Below are positions 26,690-36,671 of a stretch of DNA of 58,682 bases, piece by piece. Within the stretch, counting starts at the first letter, position 1, and each line of letters begins with the position of its first letter. The stretch comes from Endomicrobium sp. (GTDB lineage Bacteria > Elusimicrobiota > Endomicrobiia > Endomicrobiales > Endomicrobiaceae). Below the pieces are notes generated by a model. The model was not told the DNA's origin and did not search any database. It saw only the letters and a list, made by a program, of their open reading frames with translations. The stretch is from NCBI GenBank assembly GCA_031271205.1, contig JAISWG010000011.1:1-58682 (forward strand), written 5' to 3'. Both the position numbers and the translations under genes were made by a program.

Positions 26690-27376
26690 TTAAATTTTCT
26701 GTTTTAGATTTAAAAGCTCGCTTATAGTAACAATCTCATACCCATCCATTCTAATTTCATCTATAAAATCTCCAAGAAAAGACAAAATTTTATCATTTTT
26801 AGGCAGGTCGTGCATCAAAAAAATTGCCCCGTTCCTAATAGCTTGTTTATATTTTATATGCATTTCTTGAGCTAATATGTTTTTCCAATCCATACCAAAA
26901 CTCCAATTTATGACATAATACCCTTGTTTTTGAGCAACTTCCAGCCCTTCAGGTTTTGAATATCCGTATGGAAATCTCATCAAATATGTGTCAACACCCA
27001 ACTTGTCTTTTATTACATTTTTTGCTTTTAATATTTCTTTTTCCATCTTGCTTATTTTATCAGCGACTTTGTAAGAATAAAAATTGACATGTTTATATGT
27101 GTGGCTACCTATTTCATGATTGTCAGCAATAACTTTTTTTGCTGTTTCTGTATCATTTTCTACTCTAACACCAAGCATAAAAAACGTAGCTTTGACATTT
27201 TTTTCTTTTAGAATTTCTAAAACTCTTTTTGTAGCTTTTCCCGGACCATCATCAAAAGTCAACGCTACTTTCTTTACTTCGGGACAACCTCTTGTATATA
27301 AAATCTTTGCATTAGAATAACATACAAACAAACAAATTACAGTAAAAACAATATTAATTTTTTTTATTTTGCCCAT
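26690..27376 (-). CDS. Secreted polysaccharide deacetylase (NodB domain)
   Basis: 228 aa with a signal peptide or anchor at 1-~23. The NodB motifs are 'ALTFDDGPG' (catalytic Asp pair), 'IGSHTYKHVNF' (metal His pair), 'MRFPYGYSKPEGL' (RxxPY), 'INWSFGMDWKN' and 'IFLMHDLP'. Such enzymes remove acetyl groups from peptidoglycan or other N-acetylated glycans at the cell surface. Which polymer is used here is unknown. It overlaps the polyprenol-kinase-like gene by 13 bp and is last in a three-gene operon. Confidence 0.9.
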   Translation of the reverse strand: MGKIKKINIVFTVICLFVCYSNAKILYTRGCPEVKKVALTFDDGPGKATKRVLEILKEKNVKATFFMLGVRVENDTETAKKVIADNHEIGSHTYKHVNFYSYKVADKISKMEKEILKAKNVIKDKLGVDTYLMRFPYGYSKPEGLEVAQKQGYYVINWSFGMDWKNILAQEMHIKYKQAIRNGAIFLMHDLPKNDKILSFLGDFIDEIRMDGYEIVTISELLNLKQKI

Positions 27377-27957
27377 ATTATTACGCTTGAAATTGCTGTT
27401 AAAACTCCAGCGTTAATTATCTGCATCCAAAAATTATCGTTCAATTTCCAAGAAATTGCCTCAATTAAAGTAGCGATAATAGCACCTATTAAAGCAAACT
27501 GTATATTGAAAAGAAACAAACCAATTATAAAACATACAGCAAAACAAGCAAAGCTTCCTTCTAGGCTTTTGCTAGTAAAAATTTTATGCCTGCCTATCGT
27601 TCTGCCTACTAATGCCGCTGCTACATCTCCAAGTGCAAAGTACAAAAGACTTGCAAATACCATACTTTTATTAGAAAATGACACTATTGCTATAAATGCA
27701 CCTGATAAAGTCCAAATTACACCACTTATTTTCTCGGCTTCCTCAGGTCTATAAAAACCCTTAAAATTGTTCTTAAAAAAAATATTAACCTTAGGAAAAT
27801 TAAATCTTATGTATTCCAGCAAAATAACACTAGCCATTGCTACTGCAAGGCCTAAGACAACAATATTCTTAGGCAAATGCCAATATCCAAAAACATAAAA
27901 TAGCGATAATAAATGAAAAAATTTCCTTTTTATTTCGTCTTTTGGAATACAAACCAT
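27364..27957 (-). CDS. Diacylglycerol/polyprenol kinase-like membrane protein
   Basis: 197 aa, six or seven membrane helices. It opens with 'KRKFFHLLSLFYVFGYW' (the conserved R-K-x-x-H start) and contains 'LYFALGDVAAALVGRTIGRHKIFTSKSLEGSFACF', a signature of the CTP-dependent dolichol/diacylglycerol kinase and CDP-diglyceride synthase superfamily. Short bacterial members are annotated as diacylglycerol/polyprenol kinase family. It could recycle lipid carriers or diacylglycerol in the inner membrane. It overlaps both neighbours (28 bp and 13 bp), marking a tight operon. Confidence 0.75.
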   Translation of the reverse strand: MVCIPKDEIKRKFFHLLSLFYVFGYWHLPKNIVVLGLAVAMASVILLEYIRFNFPKVNIFFKNNFKGFYRPEEAEKISGVIWTLSGAFIAIVSFSNKSMVFASLLYFALGDVAAALVGRTIGRHKIFTSKSLEGSFACFAVCFIIGLFLFNIQFALIGAIIATLIEAISWKLNDNFWMQIINAGVLTAISSVIIWAK

Positions 27958-28619
27958 ATTTCTTTTACCCCATTGTACATAAATTTATAAATATTAACTA
28001 CGTTGTAGCATGTTTGGAAAAAAATATTTTTGATGCTTACCGCATCTTTAAAAACAAGAGCAATAAGCAATGCAAACACTACTATATTAACAGCCAAAAT
28101 TACAACATAAGAAAAAAATGTTCCGTAAACCTTTAAATCCGGCTGCCCTATAGAAAGGATATAAACTATCAAAGCAATATGAAAAGATACAGAAAAACCT
28201 ACTAAAAAAAAATAATACCCATACAGTTGTTTTATATCTATAAACCAACCTAAACAAAGACAAACTGCTATGATGCCAAGAGTGTATATGGGGAAAAAAT
28301 ATGGAGCAAGTGTTATCCATATATTACCTTTTGTTAAAACAATGCTTCCCGAACTTTTGCCAACATTGAATTTTTTTATTTTTGCCCCGCTTAAAATACC
28401 TGCTATCGCATGAGAAATTTCATGACCAAATATGTAGGTTTTTATAGGCTTATAAAGAACTACTTGAAAAGCTATATAACTAAGAACTCCTACCCAAAAA
28501 GGAATGTACTTACCATCTAATGAGACAGAAAAAAACAAGAAACTCTTAACAACACCATACCCCGCTGCAAAAACTGCAGGAACTGCAAGAAAAGCGATAG
28601 TATTTCTTAAAAATCTCAT
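27930..28619 (-). CDS. M50-type membrane metallopeptidase-like protein
   Basis: 229 aa with about five membrane segments. Residues ~64-78 read 'IFGHEISHAIAGILSG', an HExxH zinc motif inside a helix as in M50B-type site-2-protease-like proteins. 'WITLAPYFFPIYTLG' may stand for the second conserved region. There is no PDZ domain. Proteolytic activity is plausible but not shown by sequence alone, since the third zinc ligand is not obvious. First gene of the operon with the kinase-like and deacetylase genes. Confidence 0.65.
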   Translation of the reverse strand: MRFLRNTIAFLAVPAVFAAGYGVVKSFLFFSVSLDGKYIPFWVGVLSYIAFQVVLYKPIKTYIFGHEISHAIAGILSGAKIKKFNVGKSSGSIVLTKGNIWITLAPYFFPIYTLGIIAVCLCLGWFIDIKQLYGYYFFLVGFSVSFHIALIVYILSIGQPDLKVYGTFFSYVVILAVNIVVFALLIALVFKDAVSIKNIFFQTCYNVVNIYKFMYNGVKEIWFVFQKTK

Positions 28620-28706
28620 TGTCCACCTTTAAAATTCATTTCAGGATAACAAATTAAACTTAGCCATCATCTAAAAACAAATTATATAAAGACAAAATTG
28701 AAAGTT

Positions 28707-31112
28707 TTATTTTATTTTCATATCTGTGAAAGATTTAACTACAAATATCACAGCAACTACAAAAAACATTATCGCTAGAGTAGCATTCAATTGTCCTCTT
28801 GATGTAAGAGCTAGAGCGAGCTCTAACGCCAAAAGCCCGAAAAGCGTTGTAAACTTGATTATAGGATTTATTGCAACTGAAGAAGTATCCTTGAATGGAT
28901 CTCCGACAGTATCGCCCACAACACTAGCTTTGTGAAGTTCTGTACCTTTTTCGTGTAAGTCAACTTCAACATATTTTTTTGCATTATCCCAGGCTCCACC
29001 AGCATTTGCCATAAATATCGCTTGGAAAAGACCAAATAAAGCTATGGAAATAAGGTAGCCAATAAAAAAATAGGGCTCAATAAATGCAAATGCAAGAGTT
29101 GTAAAAAAAATCACCATAAACAAGTTTATCATACCTTTTTGAGCATATATTGTGCATATCTCAACAACTTTTTTAGAATCTTCAGCTGAAGCTTTTTGAG
29201 AATTTCCGCCAAGTTTAATATTTTCTTTTATAAACTCAACAGCTTTGTAAGCTCCGCTAGTTACAGCATGGTTTGAAGCTCCAGTAAACCAATAAATTAC
29301 TGATCCTCCTGCTATCAATCCAAGTAAGAAAGGAGCATGCAGCAATGAAAGATTTATTAGTCCTGTTGTGAGACCATCTGTAAGCATAACTATTGTAGAA
29401 AAAATCATAGTAGTGGCTCCAACTACAGCCGTTCCTATAAGAACAGGCTTTGCGGTAGCTTTAAATGTGTTTCCAGCACCGTCATTTTGTTCAAGCAACA
29501 ATTTTGACTTATCAAAAACAGGCTTAACTCCAAAATCCTTCTCTATTTCTTCATCTATATTAGGAATATTTTCAATTAAGGACAATTCATAAACTGACTG
29601 AGCATTATCAGTAACAGGTCCGTAAGAGTCTATAGCGATTGTTACAGGTCCCATACCTAAGAATCCAAAAGCCACGAGCCCAAAGGCAAACACTGCAGGA
29701 GCAATCATAATTTCTCCAAGACCTAAGGAGCCTATTACATAAGCCAATCCCATGAGAACTATAATTGCAACACCCATCCAGTATGCACTAAAATTCCCAG
29801 CTGTAAGACCTGAAAGAATATTAAGGGAAGTTCCTCCATGTCTTGAGGAATTAACAACATTCTGAACAAAAGCCCCTTTTACCGAAGTAAATACTTTTAC
29901 AATTTCAGGTATAACTGCACCAGCTATTGTTCCACAGCTTATAACAAGCGAAAGTTTCCACCAGAGAGTTACGTCCTCCCCTAAATCCCCTATAACAAAC
30001 TTTGAAACAACAAAAGTCAAAGTTATTGAAACTATTGAAGTTACCCATACAAGAGAAGTTAGAGGCGTCTCAAAATTCATTTTATCGACAAGAGCAAACT
30101 TAATTTTTGATATTACAGAGTTTATCCAATAAGAAACCGCACTTGAAATAAGCATTGTTAAACGTATTACAAAAATCCAAACCAAAAGTTTAACTTGTAA
30201 AACAGAATCACTTATAGCCAAAATTATAAACGTTACCAAAGCTACGCCAGTAACACCATAAGTTTCAAAACCATCAGCGGTAGGCCCTACAGAATCGCCA
30301 GCGTTGTCACCTACACAATCAGCTATAACCCCTGGGTTTCTTGCATCATCTTCTTTAATGTTAAACACAATTTTCATTAAGTCAGAACCAATATCTGCAA
30401 TTTTTGTGAATATTCCGCCCGCTATTCTAAGAACTGAAGCTCCTAGAGACTCTCCTATTGCAAAACCTATAAAACAAGCACCAGCAAAATTTGAAGGAAT
30501 AAACAAAAGAATCACAAGCATTATCAAAAGCTCAATGCTTATAAGAAGCATTCCAATGCTCATACCCGCACGAAGAGGAATTGCGTATAAAGGATACGGC
30601 TTTCCTTTTAAACTTGCAAAAGCAGTTCTTGAATTTGCGAAAGTGTTGATTCTCATACCAAACCACGCAACGACATAGCTTCCAAGAATTCCTATAATGC
30701 TACATAAAATAATTGTCACCACTTTTACTGTAGTAAAATGCTCTAGCCAACCAAAATACACAACCATAATAAGAGCAAGAAGCAGTTCAAGAACAATTAT
30801 AAACTTACCTTGTGTTACAAGATAAGTTTTACAAGTTTCATATATAAGTTCAGAAATGTCTTTCATTGAACTGTGTACTGGAAGTTTTTTTATGCTTAAA
30901 AAATGACAAACACCAAACATCAAACCAAAGAAACACACTACAAAACCAAACATCAAAAGTGACTTGCCGTTTATTGCATTTCCAAAAAAGCTGACCAAGG
31001 ACAAATCAGGAACTACCAAGCTTGCTTCACTTGCCAATGTATCACTTACACATACCATAAGTACAATGATAAATAGTGCAACAATTTTCTTAAACAACGC
31101 TCTGTTTAACAT
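28707..31112 (-). CDS. hppA: Ion-translocating membrane pyrophosphatase
   Basis: 801 aa from ATG 31112 (the track start is a TTG two codons earlier); AGGGG lies upstream. The length exceeds the ~650-700 aa of many bacterial forms, partly by an extended N-terminus with extra hydrophobic segments. Core motifs: 'DDARNPGVIADCVGDNAGDSV' (PPi/Mg site), 'MGPVTIAIDSYGPVTDNAQ', and near the end 'ANAGGAWDNAKKYVE'. The segment 'GNTFKATAKP' carries Lys where K+-dependent enzymes have Ala (GNTTAA), pointing to a K+-independent pump. It couples PPi hydrolysis to H+ (or Na+) export across the inner membrane. Alone in its transcription unit. Confidence 0.95.
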   Translation of the reverse strand: MLNRALFKKIVALFIIVLMVCVSDTLASEASLVVPDLSLVSFFGNAINGKSLLMFGFVVCFFGLMFGVCHFLSIKKLPVHSSMKDISELIYETCKTYLVTQGKFIIVLELLLALIMVVYFGWLEHFTTVKVVTIILCSIIGILGSYVVAWFGMRINTFANSRTAFASLKGKPYPLYAIPLRAGMSIGMLLISIELLIMLVILLFIPSNFAGACFIGFAIGESLGASVLRIAGGIFTKIADIGSDLMKIVFNIKEDDARNPGVIADCVGDNAGDSVGPTADGFETYGVTGVALVTFIILAISDSVLQVKLLVWIFVIRLTMLISSAVSYWINSVISKIKFALVDKMNFETPLTSLVWVTSIVSITLTFVVSKFVIGDLGEDVTLWWKLSLVISCGTIAGAVIPEIVKVFTSVKGAFVQNVVNSSRHGGTSLNILSGLTAGNFSAYWMGVAIIVLMGLAYVIGSLGLGEIMIAPAVFAFGLVAFGFLGMGPVTIAIDSYGPVTDNAQSVYELSLIENIPNIDEEIEKDFGVKPVFDKSKLLLEQNDGAGNTFKATAKPVLIGTAVVGATTMIFSTIVMLTDGLTTGLINLSLLHAPFLLGLIAGGSVIYWFTGASNHAVTSGAYKAVEFIKENIKLGGNSQKASAEDSKKVVEICTIYAQKGMINLFMVIFFTTLAFAFIEPYFFIGYLISIALFGLFQAIFMANAGGAWDNAKKYVEVDLHEKGTELHKASVVGDTVGDPFKDTSSVAINPIIKFTTLFGLLALELALALTSRGQLNATLAIMFFVVAVIFVVKSFTDMKIK

Positions 31113-32087
31113 ACACAAATCCCCTGTTCTGTTTTATTACAAACCCATATCTTTGATATTTTTTTCCGTTTCCATATAACTTCTGTATTTTTGTGTCTTT
31201 ATTATATCACTATCATGTTCGTTATATTAAAATCTTTATTTTTTTTGCAACCGCACATAAAATAACCTGTGAAAAAATTGCCCAGTTCTTCTTCAAAATT
31301 TTCTTTATCTCTGTTCTAACGACTTGTTTAACTTCTTCGGCCTTATAAAGAAACGTTTTACAAAACTCTTATGAAATTGTACCATTTCTTTTCTCAATTG
31401 CTCAATACACACAAGCTTATACCTCCCCCATTAACATCTATCAATAAAACCTATAGCGTACTGCTTTTCCTTTACATGGATGGTTTGCTTAATTAACTCA
31501 ATTGTATCTAAATCAATATTGCTTTATCTTGGAACTTTAGATTTTATTGTAAGACGTTGCTAAGAAGTTTATTTTATCAATTGCAGATTTTATAATACCA
31601 CCATATGCTTTTATAATCTCATCTAGATGTATTTTGAATGCGTTTTTTATTATCATAATTAATGCCACACCCACACCTAACACACATACCATGGTAATTT
31701 TGAAACTCTTTTGCATTTTCGTGTACCATAATTAGTCAAAACGTACTTACATTCTCCTAAAAAATTCAAACCTTTGTCACTGCATATGTATTTTTTGCAG
31801 ATAATCTCACTATTAACAAATTTAACAACTTCTGTAAGAGTTTCGAATGAAAAAAACGCTTATAGCCACAACAATTTTCTATCTTAAGATTATCTATATT
31901 TTCAACTTCAAAGTGTACTGGCACAAAATAACTAAAACTGTGTTACTAGAAAAAACACGGTGGTCACGCAAAAATCCAACGTGGCTTACTTACCATACTT
32001 TTTTTGCATTTTCATAGTGCCTCCAAAAATTTAATTAATTATATACATATATATTTTTTTGGCATAAAAGCATGTAGAAAAAAGATT
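31113..32087. other. Intergenic region, eroded DNA
   Basis: About 975 bp between the hppA start and the hisS end with no ORF above 60 codons of its own. The minus strand shows short coding-like patches broken by stops, e.g. Cys-rich 'KKYICSDKGLNFLGECKYV' and later 'EQLRKEMVQFHKSFVKRFF'. These suggest one or two long-dead genes, possibly transposase-like, but I cannot identify them. Confidence 0.35.
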
Positions 32088-33332
32088 TTATAACTTATTT
32101 AGTTCTATTTCAGTCTGTTTTTTATCTTTCATATTTTTTATCAAGACTTTACCATTTTCAAATTCTGTTTTGGCAAAAACTATCACCTTAGATACATGTA
32201 TTTTATTGGCAAATTTAAGCTGATTTGTTAAACTTTTGCCATTTATTGGTCCAAAAACAGATATATCTTTGTTGCCATTAATTCCATCTCTTGTTATCTT
32301 TACGGCAAAAGCAAATGCTTCACTAAAAAATTCTTGATCAGCAATAGCCACAAAAATTTTTTCAGGACTTTTTAGATTCTTAAAAAAACCGACACTTTGA
32401 GCTGCAAGCAAAACTCGTTCAGCTCCAACAGCAAATCCTACAGCAGGTGTGTTTTGACCTCCAATTTCCTTAATAAGATTATCGTATCTGCCACCAGCTG
32501 CAATAGCATCTTGTGAACCTACTGCATCTGAACGAACTTCAAAAACGGTTCTTGTATAATAATCCAATCCCCTTACTAATTTACCATTTACCGTAAAATT
32601 ACAACTTGCTTTTTTTAATAAAAACTGAACCATATAAAAATTATCTTTACAATCGTGACAAAGATAGTCCAACATCTTAGGAAGATCGGTAAGCTTACAA
32701 GAATCAATTTTACAATCAAGAAGTCTTAAAGGATTCTTTTCAAGTCTTCTTAAGCATTCTTCGCACAAATCTTCAACAGAACTAAAATATTCAACTAAAG
32801 CTTCCCTAAAAAAAGGTCTGCATTTTCCGCAGCCCAACGAATTTATATGAATATTTATTTTATCTATATCCAAAGAAGAAAGAACTTCTCGGGCTAAAAT
32901 TATAATTTCCGCATCAGCTGCAGGGGAAGAGCTTGCATAAATTTCGGCGCCTATTTGCCTAAACTGCCTATATCTACCAGCTTGAGGTCTCTCGTAGCGA
33001 AACATCTCGCCTAAATAAAAAAATTTACACGCAGGACTTGAAATATCCATTCTATGTTCAACAAAAGCTCTTGCAAGAGAAGTTGTACCCTCTGGACGAA
33101 GAGCAAATTTTCTTTTCTTCTTATCTTCAAAAACATACATTTCTTTTTCAACAATATCTGTAGCTTGTCCTATTGATCTTGCAAAAAGAGCAGCCTCTTC
33201 AAACATCGGAGTCCTGACTTCCTCAAACCCATGTCTTATAAAAATCTCTTTTGCTTTTTGTTCCAACAAATTTAGTCCTAGTGCTGTTTCCCCGAAAATA
33301 TCGTGTGTTCCTCGTGGAGCCTTATAATTCAT
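32088..33332 (-). CDS. hisS: Histidyl-tRNA synthetase
   Basis: 414 aa class II synthetase. Motifs: 'APRGTHDI' at the start, 'LRPEGTTSLARAFVEH' , motif 2 'EMFRYERPQAGRYRQFRQIGAEI', histidine-A loops 'LVRGLDYYTRTVFEV' and 'AAGGRYDNLI', then an anticodon-binding domain at ~320-414. The start codon overlaps the stop of the DUF502 gene by 4 bp (ATGA), so translation is coupled. No other his gene is nearby. Confidence 0.97.
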   Translation of the reverse strand: MNYKAPRGTHDIFGETALGLNLLEQKAKEIFIRHGFEEVRTPMFEEAALFARSIGQATDIVEKEMYVFEDKKKRKFALRPEGTTSLARAFVEHRMDISSPACKFFYLGEMFRYERPQAGRYRQFRQIGAEIYASSSPAADAEIIILAREVLSSLDIDKINIHINSLGCGKCRPFFREALVEYFSSVEDLCEECLRRLEKNPLRLLDCKIDSCKLTDLPKMLDYLCHDCKDNFYMVQFLLKKASCNFTVNGKLVRGLDYYTRTVFEVRSDAVGSQDAIAAGGRYDNLIKEIGGQNTPAVGFAVGAERVLLAAQSVGFFKNLKSPEKIFVAIADQEFFSEAFAFAVKITRDGINGNKDISVFGPINGKSLTNQLKFANKIHVSKVIVFAKTEFENGKVLIKNMKDKKQTEIELNKL

Positions 33333-34012
33333 CTCTTTATGTCCTTTATCTCTTGTATTTCTTCCTTCAACTGTATCTTTTTACTATTCATGTCCATTTC
33401 TATTACACCCACTGAAATAATAAACTGAAATGCTTGCTCAACACTGTGATTGGTATATATAATATCTTCTTCTTTTACTAAAAATAAAAAACCTGTGGTA
33501 GGATTTGGGGTTGTAGGCATAAATACACAAATGCGTTTTTCATTATTAACCTTTTGTTCACCTGTTAAAAAAGCAACAGAATAAACGTCTTTTGTAGGAT
33601 AAGGGACAAAAACAATTTGTTTAAAACTTTTTTTACTGTCTTTGCCAAATATAAAATTTACAAACTGTTTTGCTGCAGAGTGAACTGTCCCAAAGATGGG
33701 AAGTTTTTCTATAAGTTTTTCAATTGAAATTAAAGTTTTCTTGCCAAAAGCCCTGTCTGCAATAAACCCAAGAATTATTATACTTATCAAAGATAAGCAA
33801 AAACTTGAAACCTTACCAACTATTTGTATCCAATAGTTGTCAACTAAAAAATATCTTATAACAGGTAAAGTAAAACCACTTACCCATTTAAAAAGTATCT
33901 CTATTACAAAATACATTAGCCATAATGGAATTATAACTATTAACCCCATTATCATATATTTTTTAATTGAAACACTTAATTTTTCTTTGGCGTTATTTTC
34001 TTCTATTCCCAC
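33329..34012 (-). CDS. DUF502 membrane protein
   Basis: 227 aa. Two membrane helices ('MIMGLIVIIPLWLMYFVIEIL', 'SSFCLSLISIIILGFIA') are followed by the DUF502 soluble part with 'IEKLIEKLPIFGTVHSAAKQFVNFIFG', 'VFVPYPTKDVYSVAFLTGE' and 'VFMPTTPNPTTGFLFLVKEEDI'. The family is widespread in Gram-negatives and its role is unknown. It sits between the phosphohexomutase (20-bp overlap) and hisS (4-bp overlap). Confidence 0.88.
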   Translation of the reverse strand: MGIEENNAKEKLSVSIKKYMIMGLIVIIPLWLMYFVIEILFKWVSGFTLPVIRYFLVDNYWIQIVGKVSSFCLSLISIIILGFIADRAFGKKTLISIEKLIEKLPIFGTVHSAAKQFVNFIFGKDSKKSFKQIVFVPYPTKDVYSVAFLTGEQKVNNEKRICVFMPTTPNPTTGFLFLVKEEDIIYTNHSVEQAFQFIISVGVIEMDMNSKKIQLKEEIQEIKDIKR

Positions 34013-35420
34013 AAATAAAAATCTTCCCCGCTTTTAAAAGTTTATTAAGTTTTGTCTGCGAATCTGATTCCGCATACAGCCTAACAACAGGTTCTGTTCC
34101 TGAGAGTCTAAAACCTATCCAGCTATTCTCGTCCAAAATAAATTTATGTCCATCAATTGTTACATTTTTTTGAATTTTCATCCCGGCCATGCTTTTTGGA
34201 ATTTTCGTCTTTAAAGTTTCTCTAAAAGTATCAATTTGTTCAGCCTGAAGATAAAAGTCAAGTCTTGACGTAAAAACCTCGTTTGTCAACTTCTTAATGT
34301 CTTTGAGCAAGTCTTTTAAAGACTTCTTGTTCATTGCTACGGCTTCCGCCACTAGAAGGCACGCCAAAATACCGTCTTTCTCAGGAGCGTGTCCCCTCAT
34401 TGTAAAACCTCCGGATTCTTCCCCGCCAATTATAAATTTATCAGAATTGTTTACCATAACGTCACCTATATATTTAAAGCCCACCGGTGTTTCTTTCACT
34501 TCTATACCTATTTTTGCAGCTAGTTTGTCTATAAGGTGTGTAGTCATAACACTTCTTGCAACAATTCCTGTCCAACCTCTAGTTCTATTTAAATGATATA
34601 GCAAGACAGTAATAACTTGATTTGGAGTTATAAAAGTTCCGTCAGAATCTATAACACCAAACCTGTCAGCATCACCATCGGTAGAAAAGCCCAACTTATA
34701 AGATTCTTTTTTTACCAAACCTCTAAGCTCAAAGAGGTTTTTTTCTGAAGGTTCCGGAGCCCCACCATTAAACATAGTATCTCTGTTCTTATTTATAATA
34801 ACATTGCACATTCCAGCGCTGTCAAGTAATACATCTAGGTAGCCTACCGCTGTACCGTGTAATACATCTACAGCTACTTTGATTTTTGACTTTTTTAAAG
34901 CTTTAAAATTTACAAGTTCTTTTATCTTTTTTATATAAGCATTCTGAGGATCATACAACTCTATAAATTTATTTTTTACTCCCTCGTCAAAAGACATAGA
35001 TTTTACATTTTTCAACTGAATTAAAGAGCAATAGTTTTCTATTTTTTGCGTTGTTTCGGGAAGAGCATGACCTCCTCGGTCTAGAAAACATTTTAATCCA
35101 TTATATTTGTAAGGATTATGGCTTGCCGTAAAACTGATTCCACCTGCAAGTTTGGAGTGTATTATGTCATAAGCTATTACGGGTGTTGGAGTATTCCTTT
35201 TACAAAACAATGCTTTTATACCATTCCCTGCTAAAATTTCCACTGCGAATTTTGCAAAATCTTCAGACATGAATCTGGTGTCATATCCTACAATTACAGA
35301 AATTTTAGTACCTTGTTCTTTTAACAAATTGACTATTGCTTGAGTTACAACAGCCACATTAGCATAAGTAAAATCATCAGCAATTATGCCTCTCCAGCCT
35401 GAAGTACCAAATTTAATCAT
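33993..35420 (-). CDS. Phosphoglucomutase/phosphomannomutase family enzyme
   Basis: 475 aa alpha-D-phosphohexomutase with all four hallmark sites: 'FGTSGWRG' at the N-terminus, the phosphoserine loop 'FTASHNPYKYNG', metal loop 'STDGDADRFG', sugar loop 'GGEESGGFTMRGH' and phosphate loop 'RLSGTEPVVRLY'. It interconverts hexose 1- and 6-phosphates (glucose or mannose), feeding sugar nucleotides for envelope glycans. Substrate choice cannot be fixed from the motifs. First gene of the unit phosphohexomutase-DUF502-hisS. Confidence 0.92.
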   Translation of the reverse strand: MIKFGTSGWRGIIADDFTYANVAVVTQAIVNLLKEQGTKISVIVGYDTRFMSEDFAKFAVEILAGNGIKALFCKRNTPTPVIAYDIIHSKLAGGISFTASHNPYKYNGLKCFLDRGGHALPETTQKIENYCSLIQLKNVKSMSFDEGVKNKFIELYDPQNAYIKKIKELVNFKALKKSKIKVAVDVLHGTAVGYLDVLLDSAGMCNVIINKNRDTMFNGGAPEPSEKNLFELRGLVKKESYKLGFSTDGDADRFGVIDSDGTFITPNQVITVLLYHLNRTRGWTGIVARSVMTTHLIDKLAAKIGIEVKETPVGFKYIGDVMVNNSDKFIIGGEESGGFTMRGHAPEKDGILACLLVAEAVAMNKKSLKDLLKDIKKLTNEVFTSRLDFYLQAEQIDTFRETLKTKIPKSMAGMKIQKNVTIDGHKFILDENSWIGFRLSGTEPVVRLYAESDSQTKLNKLLKAGKIFICGNRRK

Positions 35421-36600
35421 AATTTTTCCTTAGTCAAAATCTAACATAAAGCAAGTTGCAATTTTTTACTCTCGTTATGCTATCAAAAATTAGAACTACA
35501 GTCTATAATCATATTTTTACATCAACTGTTATTAAGCTACATAATTATTTTGCCACTCTTTTATTTTCGACAAATACTTTCCAATAAATTATAAAGTAAC
35601 ACTTTTCACATAAGAAGCAGGCATTATAAAAAAATCGTCAATTGCTTCCACTTATATATGGTTTATGCCTCTCATCAAACTGCTTTTCTTTCCTAACATC
35701 TTCCAACGCTTGAGGGCATATAACCTGATCTTTTTATCTCAAGGGTAAGGGTACGGGAAATTGATTTATATAAACTTCAAGCACTAGAGTTTCTTCGCAT
35801 GCTTTTTACCCGTTATTGTTAGAGATTTCCATTTCTTATCAGCTTTAATATTTCATCTTTTCATGTTTTGTACCGCAGTTCCGCTTCTGAAATTTATAAC
35901 CTTTCTTTTTACATTTACACCAAACTCTTGACTATTTTCATCTATAACAGAAAATACATTTATAGAAACACTATTACAACTCTTTTATTCTGTTTTTATT
36001 CATCACAAGACAAACACAACAACACTGCCCCATATTAACATAACTGTGTCATTTAAACAATTTTCTTCAACATTCGCATATCAATCAAAAAAATCTGCCT
36101 TGGCTTTTCAGCAATCGTCACAATGTTAGGGACTATTTAAAGAATATCCAAATTCTTCGCACAACTTATATTTTAAAGCATTGGCAAACATGTTTAACGA
36201 AATTATATTTATCCACATAGTCCAAAATAAAACGGGAATATTATCAAAGTTGAAAAAATAAGCTACTCTATTACGGTCTTCTGTTAAAACTTTTATAACC
36301 TCTTGAGAAAACCTCAAAAATCTTCCTCAAAACAGTTGTTTTATTGCTTTTTTTTAATTTAGAGGATAAATATCTTTTCACGACTTTTATTTTTTACTAT
36401 CAATTTCAACTTTAACTTTGCTATCTTATAATATATCGCGCAACGAACAATTTATGTTCATCATAATTGCCAATATCTTTCAGTGTCACGCAATATCAAC
36501 ACTTGTGATAATGTATATCCATAAAGTTACCTCTCTAAGAAAAAGAAAAGTAAGTCTCTGTAAACTCTCTATAAAACAAAGTAAGGATTTACTTTTATTA
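35421..36600. other. Long eroded non-coding stretch
   Basis: About 1.2 kb, AT-rich, no credible gene. A minus-strand frame at 36126..36317 (MRFSQEVIKVLTEDRNRVAYFF...) is open for 63 codons but has no family I know. Near 35880-35930 the minus strand reads 'CKKKGYKFQKRNCGTKHEK', which resembles a zinc-ribbon of transposases but is broken on both sides. Best seen as decayed gene remains. Confidence 0.4.
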
Positions 36601-36671
36601 TGGAGCCAGCGGGAATTGAACCCGCATCTTATCGTTGCGAACGATATATTCTCCCATTTAACTATGGCCCC
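36601..36671 (-). tRNA. tRNA-Ala (anticodon CGC)
   Basis: Minus strand, 71 nt including discriminator A. The acceptor GGGGCCA pairs with TGGCTCC and includes the G3:U70 wobble pair that is the alanine identity element. The anticodon stem TATCG/CGATA holds loop TTCGCAA, so the anticodon is CGC (GCG codon). The T arm GCGGG-TTCAATT-CCCGC is perfect. The D stem is weak (about three pairs). CCA is not encoded. Confidence 0.85.
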
